From NCBI RefSeq assembly GCF_013349955.1, contig NZ_JABVXC010000005.1, forward strand, positions 51,679 through 115,678: a stretch of DNA of 64,000 nt, written 5' to 3'. The position numbers and the translations under genes were made by a program. Below the pieces are notes generated by a model that worked only from the letters and a program-made list of their open reading frames with translations, ran no database searches and was not told the DNA's origin. Shown piece after piece: positions 36,550-45,908 of the stretch; the first letter of the stretch is position 1, and the number at the start of each line of letters is the position of its first letter. Source of the DNA: Onishia taeanensis (GTDB taxonomy: Bacteria > Pseudomonadota > Gammaproteobacteria > Pseudomonadales > Halomonadaceae).

Positions 36550-37595
36550 TGCGCATTCGTCCGATTGCCCGCGGCGACCTGGACGGCCTGCAGGCCCTCT
36601 CCCGACAGACCGGCGTCGGCTTCACTTCGCTGCCCGACAACCGCGAATTCCTGGCAAGCAAGATCGAGTCGGCGGCGCGTGCCTTCGAGGAGCGCACTCC
36701 GGTCGATGATCGCCTGTACTTCTTCGTGCTGGAAGACGAAGACAACGGCGAGCTGGCCGGCTGCTGCGCCATCGAAGCCCAGGTGGGCCGCGAGGTGCCT
36801 TTCTATCACTACCGGCTCGGCACCCTGGCGCATTCCTCGGTGCAGCTCGATCTGCACCGCACCATCGACACTTTGTTTCTGAGCTCGGATCACACCGGCG
36901 ATGCCGAGGTGGCCTCGCTGTTCCTGCGTCCGGAATACCGCGGTGCCGACCGTCGCCACGAGCGCAACGGCGCCCTTTTGTCCAAGGCGCGCTGGTTGTT
37001 CATGGCCCAGTTCCGCGACCGCTTCCCGGACAAGGTGCTGGCCGAGATGCGCGGCGTCTTCAACAAGGAGGGCGTGAGCCCCTTCTGGGAGAACCTTGGC
37101 AGCCACTTCTTTCCGCTCGAGTTCAACCAGGCCGACCGCCTGACGGGCCTTGGCCAGAAGAGCTTCATCGGCGAGCTGATGCCCAAGTTCCCGATCTACA
37201 CCACCTTCCTCTCGAAGGAGGCCCAGGCCTGCATCGGCGAGGTCCACGAGCACACCCGCCCGGCGCTGGAGATGCTCAAGAAGGAAGGGCTGCGCTGGGA
37301 AGGCTATATCGACATCTTCGATGCCGGCCCGACCGTCGAGGCCTATATCGACGATGTGCGCGCGGTGCGCAACTCGACGCTCTGCCAGGTGGAAGTGGGC
37401 GCCGAGCCCGCCACTGAGCTTGGCAGCGATACCCGCGAGCGCCCGGAATGGCTGGTGTCGACCACCGCTATGGTCGGCTTCTGCGCCTGCTGGGTGGGTC
37501 GCGGCCCCGAGGGCGAGGTCATCACCCTGACCGAGACTGAGGCACGCCGCCTTGGCGTCGGCACCGGCGACAGCGTGCGGGTGCTCAGCACCTGA
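36549..37595 (+). CDS. aruG: Arginine N-succinyltransferase, beta-type subunit (AruG/AstA)
   Basis: This 348-residue protein is the second arginine succinyltransferase subunit, paralogous to aruF. It has the same fold and the motifs SPFWENLGSHFFPLEFNQAD, FIGELMPKFPIYTTFLS and GYIDIFDAGPTVEAY, closer to single-subunit AstA. AAGGAGA (36536-36542) precedes the ATG, which overlaps the aruF stop. A GTG immediately before it is in frame but not needed. The two-subunit arrangement is the Pseudomonas form rather than the E. coli form. Confidence 0.95.
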   Translation: MRIRPIARGDLDGLQALSRQTGVGFTSLPDNREFLASKIESAARAFEERTPVDDRLYFFVLEDEDNGELAGCCAIEAQVGREVPFYHYRLGTLAHSSVQLDLHRTIDTLFLSSDHTGDAEVASLFLRPEYRGADRRHERNGALLSKARWLFMAQFRDRFPDKVLAEMRGVFNKEGVSPFWENLGSHFFPLEFNQADRLTGLGQKSFIGELMPKFPIYTTFLSKEAQACIGEVHEHTRPALEMLKKEGLRWEGYIDIFDAGPTVEAYIDDVRAVRNSTLCQVEVGAEPATELGSDTRERPEWLVSTTAMVGFCACWVGRGPEGEVITLTETEARRLGVGTGDSVRVLST

Positions 37596-37710
37596 GCCGC
37601 GACGGAACACCACAACAATTCGCGACCGGACGTCACGGCAGCGCCGCGCTATCCGGTTGGCCACCCACTTCGCAGGCGCGGCGGTCCCGCCGCGCGCAAG
37701 GAGAGATTCC

Positions 37711-39180
37711 ATGCACGCCAAGCAGCAACTCCTGATCGGCGCTACCTGGCTTCCCGGTGAGGCCGAGGGCTTCGTCAAGACCGACCCGGTGTCTCATGAC
37801 ACCCTTTGGCAGGGCGGCAGCGCCAGTGCCGAGCAGGTCGGGGCCGCGGTGGATGCCGCCCGCGCCGCCTTCCCGGCCTGGGCTCGTACCCCCTTCGCCG
37901 AGCGCCAGGCGCTGGTCGAGCGCTTCCGCGACGTGCTCGACGGCCGCCGTGAGGTGCTGGCTACCGCCATCGCCCAGGAAACCGGCAAGCCGCTCTGGGA
38001 AGCGCGTACCGAAGTCGGCGCCATGATCGGCAAGGTGGCGCTGTCGGTGGCCGCCTATCACGAGCGCACCGGCGAGCGCAGTAAGGACGTCAACGGCACC
38101 CAGGCGGTGCTGCGCCATCGCCCGCATGGCGTGCTGGCCGTGTTTGGCCCCTACAACTTCCCCGGTCACCTGCCCAACGGGCATATGGTGCCGGCGCTGC
38201 TGGCCGGCAACAGTGTGGTCTTCAAGCCCAGCGAGCAGACGCCGCTGACCGCCGACCTGACCCTGCAGTGCTGGCGCGAGGCCGGCCTGCCGGACGGCGT
38301 GATCAACCTGGTGCAGGGCGCTGCCCCGATTGGCCAGGCGCTCTCCGCCCATCCCGGCATCGATGGTTTGCTGTTTACCGGCAGCGCCAAGGTCGGCGGC
38401 ATACTGCAGCAGCAGTTTGCAGGCCAGCTCGACAAGATCCTGGCCCTGGAGCTTGGCGGCAACAACCCGCTGGTGATCAAGGACGTGCCGGATGAAAACG
38501 CCGCGGTGCTGACCATCCTGCAGTCGGCGTTCCTTTCAGGCGGCCAGCGCTGCACCTGTGCCCGCCGTCTGATCGTGCCCCAGGGCCCGGTTGGCGATCG
38601 TCTGATTGAGTCGCTGGTCACGGCCATATCCAAGCTGCGGGTGGCCGGTCAGTTCAGCGAGGACGCGCCCTTCTACGGCGGCCTGGTCAGTGTCGAAGCC
38701 GCCGACGGCCTGCTCAAGGCCCAGGACGCCCTGGAAGCCATGGGCGGCCAGGTGCTCGCACGCATGCAGCGCCTGGAAGAGGGCACCAGCCTGTTGTCGC
38801 CGGCGCTGATCGATGTCACCGGCATCGCGGTGCCGGACGAAGAGCACTTCGGTCCGCTGCTCAAGGTGCATCGCTACGGCGATTGGGATGAGGCGATGGC
38901 GCTTGCCAACGATACCCGCTACGGCCTGTCCGCGGGGCTGATCGGCGGCGACCGGGCCGACTGGGACGACTTCCTGCTACGCATCCGCGCCGGCATCGTC
39001 AACTGGAACCGCCAGACCACCGGCGCCTCCGGTGACGCGCCCTTCGGCGGGGTGGGCGACAGCGGCAATCATCGCCCCAGCGCCTATTACGCCGCCGACT
39101 ACTGTGCCTACCCGGTCGCCTCCATGGAGGCCGAGAGCCTGGTGATGCCCGAGACCCTGCCGGCGGGAGTGGTGCTATGA
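37711..39180 (+). CDS. astD: Succinylglutamate-semialdehyde dehydrogenase (AstD)
   Basis: This 489-residue aldehyde dehydrogenase oxidises N-succinylglutamate semialdehyde with NAD+, the fourth AST step. The catalytic Cys is in [10 protein letters not shown], the general-base Glu in [10 protein letters not shown], and the NAD-binding segment is [10 protein letters not shown]. The start at 37711 follows AAGGAGAG at 7 bases; the frame upstream overlaps aruG and is not coding. A 115-base gap separates it from aruG. Its stop overlaps astB by ATGA. Confidence 0.96.
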   Translation: MHAKQQLLIGATWLPGEAEGFVKTDPVSHDTLWQGGSASAEQVGAAVDAARAAFPAWARTPFAERQALVERFRDVLDGRREVLATAIAQETGKPLWEARTEVGAMIGKVALSVAAYHERTGERSKDVNGTQAVLRHRPHGVLAVFGPYNFPGHLPNGHMVPALLAGNSVVFKPSEQTPLTADLTLQCWREAGLPDGVINLVQGAAPIGQALSAHPGIDGLLFTGSAKVGGILQQQFAGQLDKILALELGGNNPLVIKDVPDENAAVLTILQSAFLSGGQRCTCARRLIVPQGPVGDRLIESLVTAISKLRVAGQFSEDAPFYGGLVSVEAADGLLKAQDALEAMGGQVLARMQRLEEGTSLLSPALIDVTGIAVPDEEHFGPLLKVHRYGDWDEAMALANDTRYGLSAGLIGGDRADWDDFLLRIRAGIVNWNRQTTGASGDAPFGGVGDSGNHRPSAYYAADYCAYPVASMEAESLVMPETLPAGVVL

Positions 39181-40550
39181 GCGAGCCTGTGAGCGATGCC
39201 GTGAACGCGACCGACGTGCGCGAAGTGAACTTCGATGGTTTGGTTGGGCCGACCCACAACTACTCGGGGCTGGCCCACGGCAACGTGGCTTCGATGAGCC
39301 ACGGTGGCCTGGTCTCCAATCCTCGGGAAGGGGCCCTGCAGGGACTTGGCAAGATGAAGTCGCTGATGGATGCGGGCTATGCCCAGGGTGTGCTGCCGCC
39401 CCAGCAGCGCCCGGACCTCGGCGCGCTGCGGGCGCTGGGTTTCTCCGGCAGCGACGGCGAAGTGCTGGCCCGGGCCGCCAAGGAGGCGCCGCAGATCCTG
39501 CGTGCGGTCTGCTCCGCCTCCAGCATGTGGACCGCCAACGCCGGCACCGTGACGCCGAGCGTCGACGCCCCGGATGGCCGTGTGCACTTCACGCCGGCCA
39601 ACCTGCAGTCGAGCTTCCACCGCTACCTGGAGCCGCAGACCACCGGCCGGGTGCTGGCGGCAATGTTCAAGGACCAGGGCCACTTCGCCCATCATCCGGT
39701 GCTGCCGGCGACACCCGCCTTCTCCGATGAGGGCGCGGCCAACCACACCCGCCTGTGCGGTGACTACGGCGAGCCCGGCGTGCATCTGTTCGTCTACGGC
39801 CGTCAGGCCTTCGGCGGTGATGGCATCGAGCCCAAGCGCTACCCGGCCCGCCAGACGCTCGAGGCCAGCCAGGCGGTGGCCCGCCAGCATGGCCTGACCG
39901 ATGCCCAGACGGTATTCGCCCAGCAGCATCCGGAGGCCATTGACGGCGGCGTCTTCCACAACGACGTGATCGCGGTGGGCAATGGCCCGGTGCTGCTCTA
40001 CCACGCCAAGGCCTTTCGCGACGAAGAAGGCACGCTGGACGCACTGCGCGCCAAGATGGCCACGCCCTTGATCCCGGTGCGGGTGCCGGAAGAGGCGGTC
40101 AGCCTCGAAGACGCCGTGGGGTCGTACCTGTTCAACTCGCAGCTGCTGTCGAACCCGGACGGCTCGATGACCCTGGTGGTGCCCGGCGAGTGCCAGGAGA
40201 ACGAGGCCGTGTGGCGCACCATTCAGGATCTGCTGATCGCCGGCCCCAACCCGATCAACGAGGTACTGGTCAAGGACGTCAAACAGAGCATGCGCAACGG
40301 CGGTGGCCCTGCCTGCCTGCGCCTACGCGTGGCGCTCAGTGAGGCCGAGCGGGCCGCCGTGACTGGCCGGGTGCTGCTCGACGACGGCCTCTACGGTGAT
40401 CTCACCGCCTGGGTGGAGAAGCACTATCGCGATCGCCTGGCGGTGGAGGACCTCGCCGACCCACAGCTTGCCGTCGAGACCCTCACCGCCCTGGACGAGC
40501 TGACTCAGCTTCTCAAGATCGGCTCGGTGTATCCGTTCCAGCTGGGATAG
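39177..40550 (+). CDS. astB: N-succinylarginine dihydrolase (AstB)
   Basis: This 457-residue amidinotransferase-fold enzyme converts N2-succinylarginine to N2-succinylornithine, CO2 and two NH3, the second AST step. The catalytic residues are placed as in the family: Glu in DEGAANHTR, His in [12 protein letters not shown] and the nucleophilic Cys in [12 protein letters not shown]. The N terminus [21 protein letters not shown] is diagnostic. It is translationally coupled to astD. It ends the operon at a strong terminator; astE, which normally follows, is absent here. Confidence 0.96.
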   Translation: MSEPVSDAVNATDVREVNFDGLVGPTHNYSGLAHGNVASMSHGGLVSNPREGALQGLGKMKSLMDAGYAQGVLPPQQRPDLGALRALGFSGSDGEVLARAAKEAPQILRAVCSASSMWTANAGTVTPSVDAPDGRVHFTPANLQSSFHRYLEPQTTGRVLAAMFKDQGHFAHHPVLPATPAFSDEGAANHTRLCGDYGEPGVHLFVYGRQAFGGDGIEPKRYPARQTLEASQAVARQHGLTDAQTVFAQQHPEAIDGGVFHNDVIAVGNGPVLLYHAKAFRDEEGTLDALRAKMATPLIPVRVPEEAVSLEDAVGSYLFNSQLLSNPDGSMTLVVPGECQENEAVWRTIQDLLIAGPNPINEVLVKDVKQSMRNGGGPACLRLRVALSEAERAAVTGRVLLDDGLYGDLTAWVEKHYRDRLAVEDLADPQLAVETLTALDELTQLLKIGSVYPFQLG

Positions 40551-40581
40551 GTCGCTACATACTGGTGACTGGCAACACCAT

Positions 40582-40619
40582 GCCCTCGTCGGCTTTTCTG
40601 GCCGGCGGGGGCGTTTTTT
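40582..40619 (+). terminator. Rho-independent terminator of the AST operon
   Basis: GCCCTCGTCGGC (40582-40593) pairs with GCCGGCGGGGGC (40601-40612) in a 12-bp stem with two G-U pairs, loop TTTTCTG, then GTTTTTT (40613-40619). Confidence 0.93.
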
Positions 40620-40713
40620 ATCGTGTCGCTTTCTACCTGCCGCTTTCTGCCATGCTTCGATGCTGGCACAGTAATGTCTCTTGCGATTTTCTTTCACGAC
40701 GCAGGCCCTGCCG

Positions 40714-41880
40714 ATGACCTTCTCGCCCCTTGAAGCCTATGAGCACGCTCTTGAGAACGGCTTTGTCGAGGACGCTGCCCAGCGCCAGGCAGCCGAGGCG
40801 CTCGACGCCTGCGGCGTGGCGCTGAACAGAGCGCACTCCCAGAAGGCAAGAGAAGAGCAAACGTCTGTGCTCGCAGAGCGCGGCAGGGGCCTCTACCTCT
40901 GGGGGCCGGTGGGGCGGGGCAAGACCTGGCTGATGGATCGGTTCGTCGCTTCGCTTGAGGTGCCGGTGCGCCGCCAGCATTTTCATCACTTCATGCGCTG
41001 GGTGCACCGGCGCCAGTTCCAACTGATGGGCACCGCCGACCCGCTGGGACAGCTGGCGGCCGAACTGGCAGAAGAGGTGCGGGTGCTGTGTCTGGATGAG
41101 CTTTATGTCAACGACATCGCCGATGCCATGCTGCTGGGTGGAGTGCTGATGGCGCTGTTCGAGCAGAGGGTGGCGCTGGTGACCACCTCCAACCAAGCGC
41201 CGGATCAGCTCTACGCCGACGGCTTCAACCGCGAGCGCTTCCTGCCGGCCATCGCCGCCCTCGAGCGGTATCTCGAGGTGATTAACCTCGATGGCGGTCA
41301 GGATCATCGCCAGCATCCGGGCGAGGCCCGCAAGCGTTACTGGATAGTCGAGCCAGGAGCACCGAGCCCGCTGCCTGCGGTCTTCGATGAATTGGCCTCA
41401 GGGCAAGCGACCACCAGTGAGCCCATCAGCCTGGGGCACCGTGAAATCGAAGTGAAGCGGCAAGGGAAAGACGTGCTCTGGTGTTCCTACGCTGCGCTTT
41501 GCGAGCAGCCGCTGTCGGCGCTGGATTTCATCGGCCTGTGTGATCGCTTTCGGGCCATCATGCTGGACGAGGTGCCGAGCCTGGGTGGCCAGCCCGAAGC
41601 CGCACGCATTGCCCGAGGCACCGAGGATGGTGTGGAACGCGTGGTCGCCGGTGACCGGGCGCTGCCTGCCTTGTCTCCCCAGGATGACGGCGTACGCCGC
41701 TTCATCGCCCTGGTCGATGAGTGCTACGACCGTGGCATCCCCCTCTACCTTGCCGCTCATGTGCCCCTCGAAGCGCTTTACTCCAAGGGGCACCTGGCCT
41801 TTCCCTTCCGGCGTAGCCTGAGTCGTCTGCAGGAAATGCAGCTCAGCCGCTTCGGTGTCGACCTGGTGGCTGAGGGCTGA
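40714..41880 (+). CDS. zapE: Cell division protein ZapE (AFG1-like ATPase)
   Basis: This 388-residue AFG1-family P-loop ATPase has Walker A (GPVGRGKTWLMD), Walker B (VLCLDELYVNDIADAM), and the family RFLPAI and FxGLCDRFR-type segments. ZapE interacts with FtsZ at late constriction and is needed under stress or anaerobic growth in E. coli. The ATG at 40714 gives the family N terminus; a TTG 33 bases earlier is less likely. It follows the AST terminator and is its own unit. Walker B has DELYV where many relatives have DEFFV. Confidence 0.94.
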   Translation: MTFSPLEAYEHALENGFVEDAAQRQAAEALDACGVALNRAHSQKAREEQTSVLAERGRGLYLWGPVGRGKTWLMDRFVASLEVPVRRQHFHHFMRWVHRRQFQLMGTADPLGQLAAELAEEVRVLCLDELYVNDIADAMLLGGVLMALFEQRVALVTTSNQAPDQLYADGFNRERFLPAIAALERYLEVINLDGGQDHRQHPGEARKRYWIVEPGAPSPLPAVFDELASGQATTSEPISLGHREIEVKRQGKDVLWCSYAALCEQPLSALDFIGLCDRFRAIMLDEVPSLGGQPEAARIARGTEDGVERVVAGDRALPALSPQDDGVRRFIALVDECYDRGIPLYLAAHVPLEALYSKGHLAFPFRRSLSRLQEMQLSRFGVDLVAEG

Positions 41881-41899
41881 GCGCAGAAGGCGGTTTCGC

Positions 41900-43288
41900 C
41901 TAGCGGGAATCGCTGACGGCGTCGCTGGTCGTCGCGGGCCTGTTGCCACGCAGCCCGTCGATGCCCAGCAGCACCAGCAGGCTCACGCCCAGCACCGGCA
42001 TGGCGACACCCAGCCCCAGGGCGGTAACGCCAAGCAAGGTCAGCGTGGCCGGTGGCAGGCGGCGCAGCAGCGGCCACAGGGCTTGGCCGGCGTTTGGCTG
42101 ACGGCGACGCCACCACATCACGTATCCCCAGCTCCCCATGACGATGATGCCGATCCCGAGCGCGGCCAATAGCAGTTGGTTGGGCAAGCCGAACAGCACG
42201 CCCATGTGGGCATCGATGCCCCAGCGGGTCAGCTTGGCCGGTAGCGAATAATCACCAAAGCGCACCTGGTCGAGCACCGCAAAGCTCTGCGGGTGGATGG
42301 CCACCTCGTCGACCTGGGAGGGCCAGGTGCGGTCGATTTCGCGCACCTTCCACGCCTGCCCAGGGCCGGGGACGCGTAGCTCGATCTTGCCGGCGTTCAG
42401 ACCGGCCCGACGGGCCGCGGCCAGCACCCGGTCGGCATCGTCCGCATTCAGCAGGGCCATTTTGGTGTGAGATGCCTGATGTTCCGCGTGAACATTGGTG
42501 GTGTTGGGCGCGCCCAGCTCGAGCGATACCCGGGGCGTGCCCCAGCCGCCGGCCTTGAGCAGGGTAAAGAAGTTGGCGCCTGCCCATTTGGACCAGGTCA
42601 TGCCGGTGGCCGAGAGGCCGAGCAACCCCACCAGCAGTACCAGGCCCAGCAGGCTGTGACGCCGTCGGGTGCGCAGGCGCTTGGCCGTCCGGGTCTGCTT
42701 GCGGGCGTTGACTCTGGGACTTGGCGAAAAGGCCCAGATGGCGAGGCCTCCCAGGGCCGCGAGCCACAGCCAGGACGCGGCCAGCTCACTGTAGAGTCGG
42801 CCGATATCGCCCTGCATCAGGTTGCGATGCAACTGATCGATGAAGCGTCGCAGTGGCAGCACGCCGCTGGTGCCATAGACCGTCAGGTCACCGCGCACCG
42901 CAAGGCTCGTCGGATCGATGAAGATGGCGCGATGCTCACCGCCCTCGAGGCTTGGATCGTTGAACATCACTCGGGTGGTGGTTCCGGCTTCGGGAGCCGG
43001 GCGGATGGCGCTGGGCGCTCGGTTATCCCCCAGATAGGCCTGAGCTGCGGCGATCTGTTCTGCCAGCGGCGCGGGCGCGGCATTGGCTGTGCTTGCCGTC
43101 GGGTCGGTGGTCAGGGCCTCGTGATAGATCGCCTGCTCGAGTGCCGGCGTCAGCGCGTAGAGGGTGCCGGTCAGGGCGGCGAACAGAATGAAGGGGCCGA
43201 CCATTAGGCCAATATAGCCATGCAGGCGGATGATCAGCGCCTTGAGGGTGCTGGCGGTACGGGGCGGGGCGGCTGTATGTTCGGTCAT
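41900..43288 (-). CDS. PepSY-associated membrane protein (PepSY_TM)
   Basis: This 462-residue protein has about five membrane helices. An N-terminal helix pair with the conserved RLHGYIGLMVGPFILFAALTG signature is followed by a PepSY-like periplasmic domain, then LHRNLMQGDIGRLYSELAASWLWLAALGG, and further helices with HAMGVLFGL and MGSWGYVMWWRRR. PepSY_TM proteins often sit with iron or copper uptake genes and may be ferric/cupric reductase or transport accessory proteins. It lies just downstream of a DUF2946 gene on the same strand. A weak AGAGA precedes the ATG. Confidence 0.88.
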   Translation of the reverse strand: MTEHTAAPPRTASTLKALIIRLHGYIGLMVGPFILFAALTGTLYALTPALEQAIYHEALTTDPTASTANAAPAPLAEQIAAAQAYLGDNRAPSAIRPAPEAGTTTRVMFNDPSLEGGEHRAIFIDPTSLAVRGDLTVYGTSGVLPLRRFIDQLHRNLMQGDIGRLYSELAASWLWLAALGGLAIWAFSPSPRVNARKQTRTAKRLRTRRRHSLLGLVLLVGLLGLSATGMTWSKWAGANFFTLLKAGGWGTPRVSLELGAPNTTNVHAEHQASHTKMALLNADDADRVLAAARRAGLNAGKIELRVPGPGQAWKVREIDRTWPSQVDEVAIHPQSFAVLDQVRFGDYSLPAKLTRWGIDAHMGVLFGLPNQLLLAALGIGIIVMGSWGYVMWWRRRQPNAGQALWPLLRRLPPATLTLLGVTALGLGVAMPVLGVSLLVLLGIDGLRGNRPATTSDAVSDSR

Positions 43289-43385
43289 TGGGTATCTCTG
43301 ATGAGTGAAGCAGCACCCTGGGATAGCGGCAGGGCACAGGCCTGTTGGCAAGACGACTGGGGCCGCCTTGCGTCAGGGGAGTGGG

Positions 43386-43907
43386 TCACGACATCAGGGA
43401 GTGCGGCGGGGCGCGGGGCGCGAACGCCGGATAGGTGGTTTCGGCATGCGGCAGCTGGGGACTGGCCAACGGCCGTATGCGTGAGGGGGCTGGCGTCGCC
43501 GCTAGCGGCGACGCCAGCGTGGGCATGACCCCAGGGGTGTGGGCGAACAGCAGGCAATAGCCGCAGGCGGCCAGGACATCGGTGTGGTGACATGCCCCGC
43601 CATGCGCGGAGTGCTCCCCGGTCTCAGCCATACTCGTCGAATGAGCCTGTGCATGAGACATGGGCATATCGGCCTGCTGGTGTTCGAGCAGGCGCTGCGA
43701 CTGGCTGATCAGTGGGCCGACGAATACCAGCAGCATGGCGACCAGCGCCAGCCAGGCCAGGCAGCGGTCGGGTCGTATCCGCCATCCGATTTCGCCATGC
43801 GGGCGGCGGGCGCAGGAGTGACGGGGAGGCCTTGGCAAGTGAGCGAATATCCGACGTGAGAGGAGAAAACGAATCCAGGCGCGATGTCGCGCGATAAGGC
43901 ACGCCAT
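43386..43907 (-). CDS. DUF2946 family small membrane protein
   Basis: This protein of up to 173 residues has one membrane helix (CLAWLALVAMLLVFVGPLI, about residues 48-67). A periplasmic part follows, rich in Met, His and Cys (MPMSHAQAHS, GEHSAHGGACHHTD) and containing the DUF2946 motif CGYCLLFAHTP. The composition suggests metal, probably copper, binding. The N terminus is uncertain: no ribosome binding site is visible before the ATG at 43907, and the first ~45 residues are Arg-rich and atypical, so a later start is possible. It sits 97 bases upstream of the PepSY_TM gene, a common pairing. Confidence 0.75.
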   Translation of the reverse strand: MACLIARHRAWIRFLLSRRIFAHLPRPPRHSCARRPHGEIGWRIRPDRCLAWLALVAMLLVFVGPLISQSQRLLEHQQADMPMSHAQAHSTSMAETGEHSAHGGACHHTDVLAACGYCLLFAHTPGVMPTLASPLAATPAPSRIRPLASPQLPHAETTYPAFAPRAPPHSLMS

Positions 43908-44035
43908 GAAGGATAAAGCACGATCATGTCATCGCCCAGCGGTGCTCTGGGGCGTTTTGCCGCAGCGGGTCGTTGGCGAATTCGGCGGCAGGACCGGTAA
44001 TTGATGGCACGCACGCTTGGGTTGAACAGGCGAGC

Positions 44036-45532
44036 TCAGGCTATAGAGAAGGCACTGTCGTGGACTACCATGCGGTTGCGGCCATGATGCTTGGCGGCAT
44101 ACAGCGCTCGGTCGGCCCGAGCGATGGCGATAGCCTGGCAGTCATAGGGGTCGTCGCTGTCGGGAAGCGCTACCAGCCCAAGGCTGATCGTAATGCGCAA
44201 CTCAAGCTTTTGATGGGAATCGGGGATCGTCAGGCAGAACGGATACTGGTCGATGACATGGCGTATGCGTTCGCCAAGTTCGCTTGCCTGGTCGGGAGTC
44301 ACTTGGTCGATCAGGACGGCGAATTCTTCACCGCCGATGCGGGCAAAGCTATCCTGCCGACGTAGCACCTGTTGAATGCGTCGAGCCATTAGACAGAGCA
44401 GGGCATCACCTGCGGGGTGGCCGTGTTGGTCGTTGACTTGCTTGAAATGATCGATATCCATCAGCAACAGATAAGGCCAGCGCTTATCGCCTTTTTTGGC
44501 TTTGGGGCGCTGGGCGAGATGCGCAAAGTGCTGTTCGAGGCCGCGACGATTGAGCAGCTCGGTCAGGGCATCATGATGGGATGCTGTTAGCGCCTGCTGT
44601 TCCTGATGTTTCCGGTGGCTGATGTCGATCAGCAGTCCGGCGATATTCAGCGGTCGCCCCTTATCGTCATAGCTGATTTCGGCGACGATTTCGCTCCAGC
44701 GAAGCGCACCGCCAGTGACGCTCACTCTGGCATCTTGCCGCCAATCACTCGCCTTGGCTCGCAGGGTCTCGCGCAGGCGCTGGAACAGGTGTGGCCGATC
44801 CTCTGCCACCACACAACTCAATAGGCGGCGCAGTGGAATATAGGGGTAGGTCGCCGGGTAGTTGAGTATCCGCCGCAGGCCTTGGGAGCAGAACAGCTCG
44901 CCGTAGACCAGGTCTATCTCCCAGACGCCACAATCGGTCACGCGATGCAGCAGCTCGAGCTGCAGGGAACGGCTGTTCAACTGCTGGCGATAAAGGCCCG
45001 CGGCGATCAGCTCGGCGGCGATCGTCAATAACTGGAGCCCGGTCCCTTTCCAGCACAGCGCCCTCTTGCAGTCGTCGATTCCCAGGGTGCCCCACCACTT
45101 GCCATTGAAGCGGATCGGGACGGTTGCCATGGAAAGAATCCCCTGGCTTTCCAGGTTATTACGCAAAGACCCCGGCGCCAGGTGGTGCGTCATCATGCTT
45201 TGACCCTGCCCCTTCAGGCGTTGGTCGATCAATTGCTGATATTGAGGATCGTCGAAGAGTGTAGAAAAAAATCGAAAGCGCCGATGGTTACTCTGCTGAT
45301 AGTGGCTCTTGGCACTCCATTCGAACACATAGTCCTGAACGATGGCATCGTCACTGAGCTCGATCAGTTGAAACACCCAGACCCGGCTGCCGCCGGTGGC
45401 GGCGCCAATCAGAGCCAGCAGACGCTTTACGCCCTCTGTGAAGCGGGACTGGTCGGCCATGTCCCATGCGCTATCGGCCAAGGCTGACAGCAACTTGGTG
45501 GCATCGAGACTTCCCTGTTCACTTTCAGGCAT
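44036..45532 (-). CDS. GAF-PAS-GGDEF diguanylate cyclase
   Basis: This 498-residue soluble signalling protein has an N-terminal GAF domain (about 25-185), a PAS domain (about 200-310) and a C-terminal GGDEF domain (about 330-490). The active motif is intact (IGGEEFAVLI), and an inhibitory site RRQD lies exactly five residues before it, so product feedback is expected. It should make c-di-GMP from two GTP in response to a cytoplasmic signal; the ligands of the GAF and PAS domains are unknown. No membrane helix is seen. No strong ribosome binding site precedes the start. Confidence 0.93.
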   Translation of the reverse strand: MPESEQGSLDATKLLSALADSAWDMADQSRFTEGVKRLLALIGAATGGSRVWVFQLIELSDDAIVQDYVFEWSAKSHYQQSNHRRFRFFSTLFDDPQYQQLIDQRLKGQGQSMMTHHLAPGSLRNNLESQGILSMATVPIRFNGKWWGTLGIDDCKRALCWKGTGLQLLTIAAELIAAGLYRQQLNSRSLQLELLHRVTDCGVWEIDLVYGELFCSQGLRRILNYPATYPYIPLRRLLSCVVAEDRPHLFQRLRETLRAKASDWRQDARVSVTGGALRWSEIVAEISYDDKGRPLNIAGLLIDISHRKHQEQQALTASHHDALTELLNRRGLEQHFAHLAQRPKAKKGDKRWPYLLLMDIDHFKQVNDQHGHPAGDALLCLMARRIQQVLRRQDSFARIGGEEFAVLIDQVTPDQASELGERIRHVIDQYPFCLTIPDSHQKLELRITISLGLVALPDSDDPYDCQAIAIARADRALYAAKHHGRNRMVVHDSAFSIA

Positions 45533-45908
45533 AGGCGTGCCGTTTTCTTAGCAAGGGGTGTTTCTCGCCTGCTGTCTAGCGTTAGGCGTGACTTGTTATC
45601 GGGTTACTTATATAGACATAACATGACAATTGGAAAAAGGATGCAATCATCCATTTGGGGGCAATCGCAAAATCACCTTCCACTGGAGCTTATCCGCTGT
45701 GTTTATTCAAACGGTCAAGTGCGCTTTCAACAAGCTGTCTGGCGAGTGGTGGGAGGTCGAGGCAGGCCGGGGTCCTCGAGTTTGTCGCAGGGCTCATTGG
45801 GGCGCCTGCGACAGGGGATAGCACAAGAAGGTATCGGGCCCCACGTGTGCGGATGGCTTGGCGAGGGGCTCGATGCGAGTGGCTCGATGCGAGGAGCATC
45901 GGCCGGCG
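45533..45908. other. 376-base intergenic region upstream of the GGDEF gene
   Basis: No convincing gene is seen. The half near 45590-45690 is distinctly AT-rich (TATATAGACATAAC) and probably holds the promoter of the minus-strand GGDEF gene, though no -35/-10 pair is convincing. The half next to the amidase gene is GC-rich and carries a 14-bp tandem duplication (45867-45894). Confidence 0.5.
45867..45894. repeat. 14-bp tandem duplication downstream of the amidase gene
   Basis: GGCTCGATGCGAGT (45867-45880) is followed by GGCTCGATGCGAGG (45881-45894). It lies 15 bases beyond the amidase stop, on the downstream side of the gene. Confidence 0.75.
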
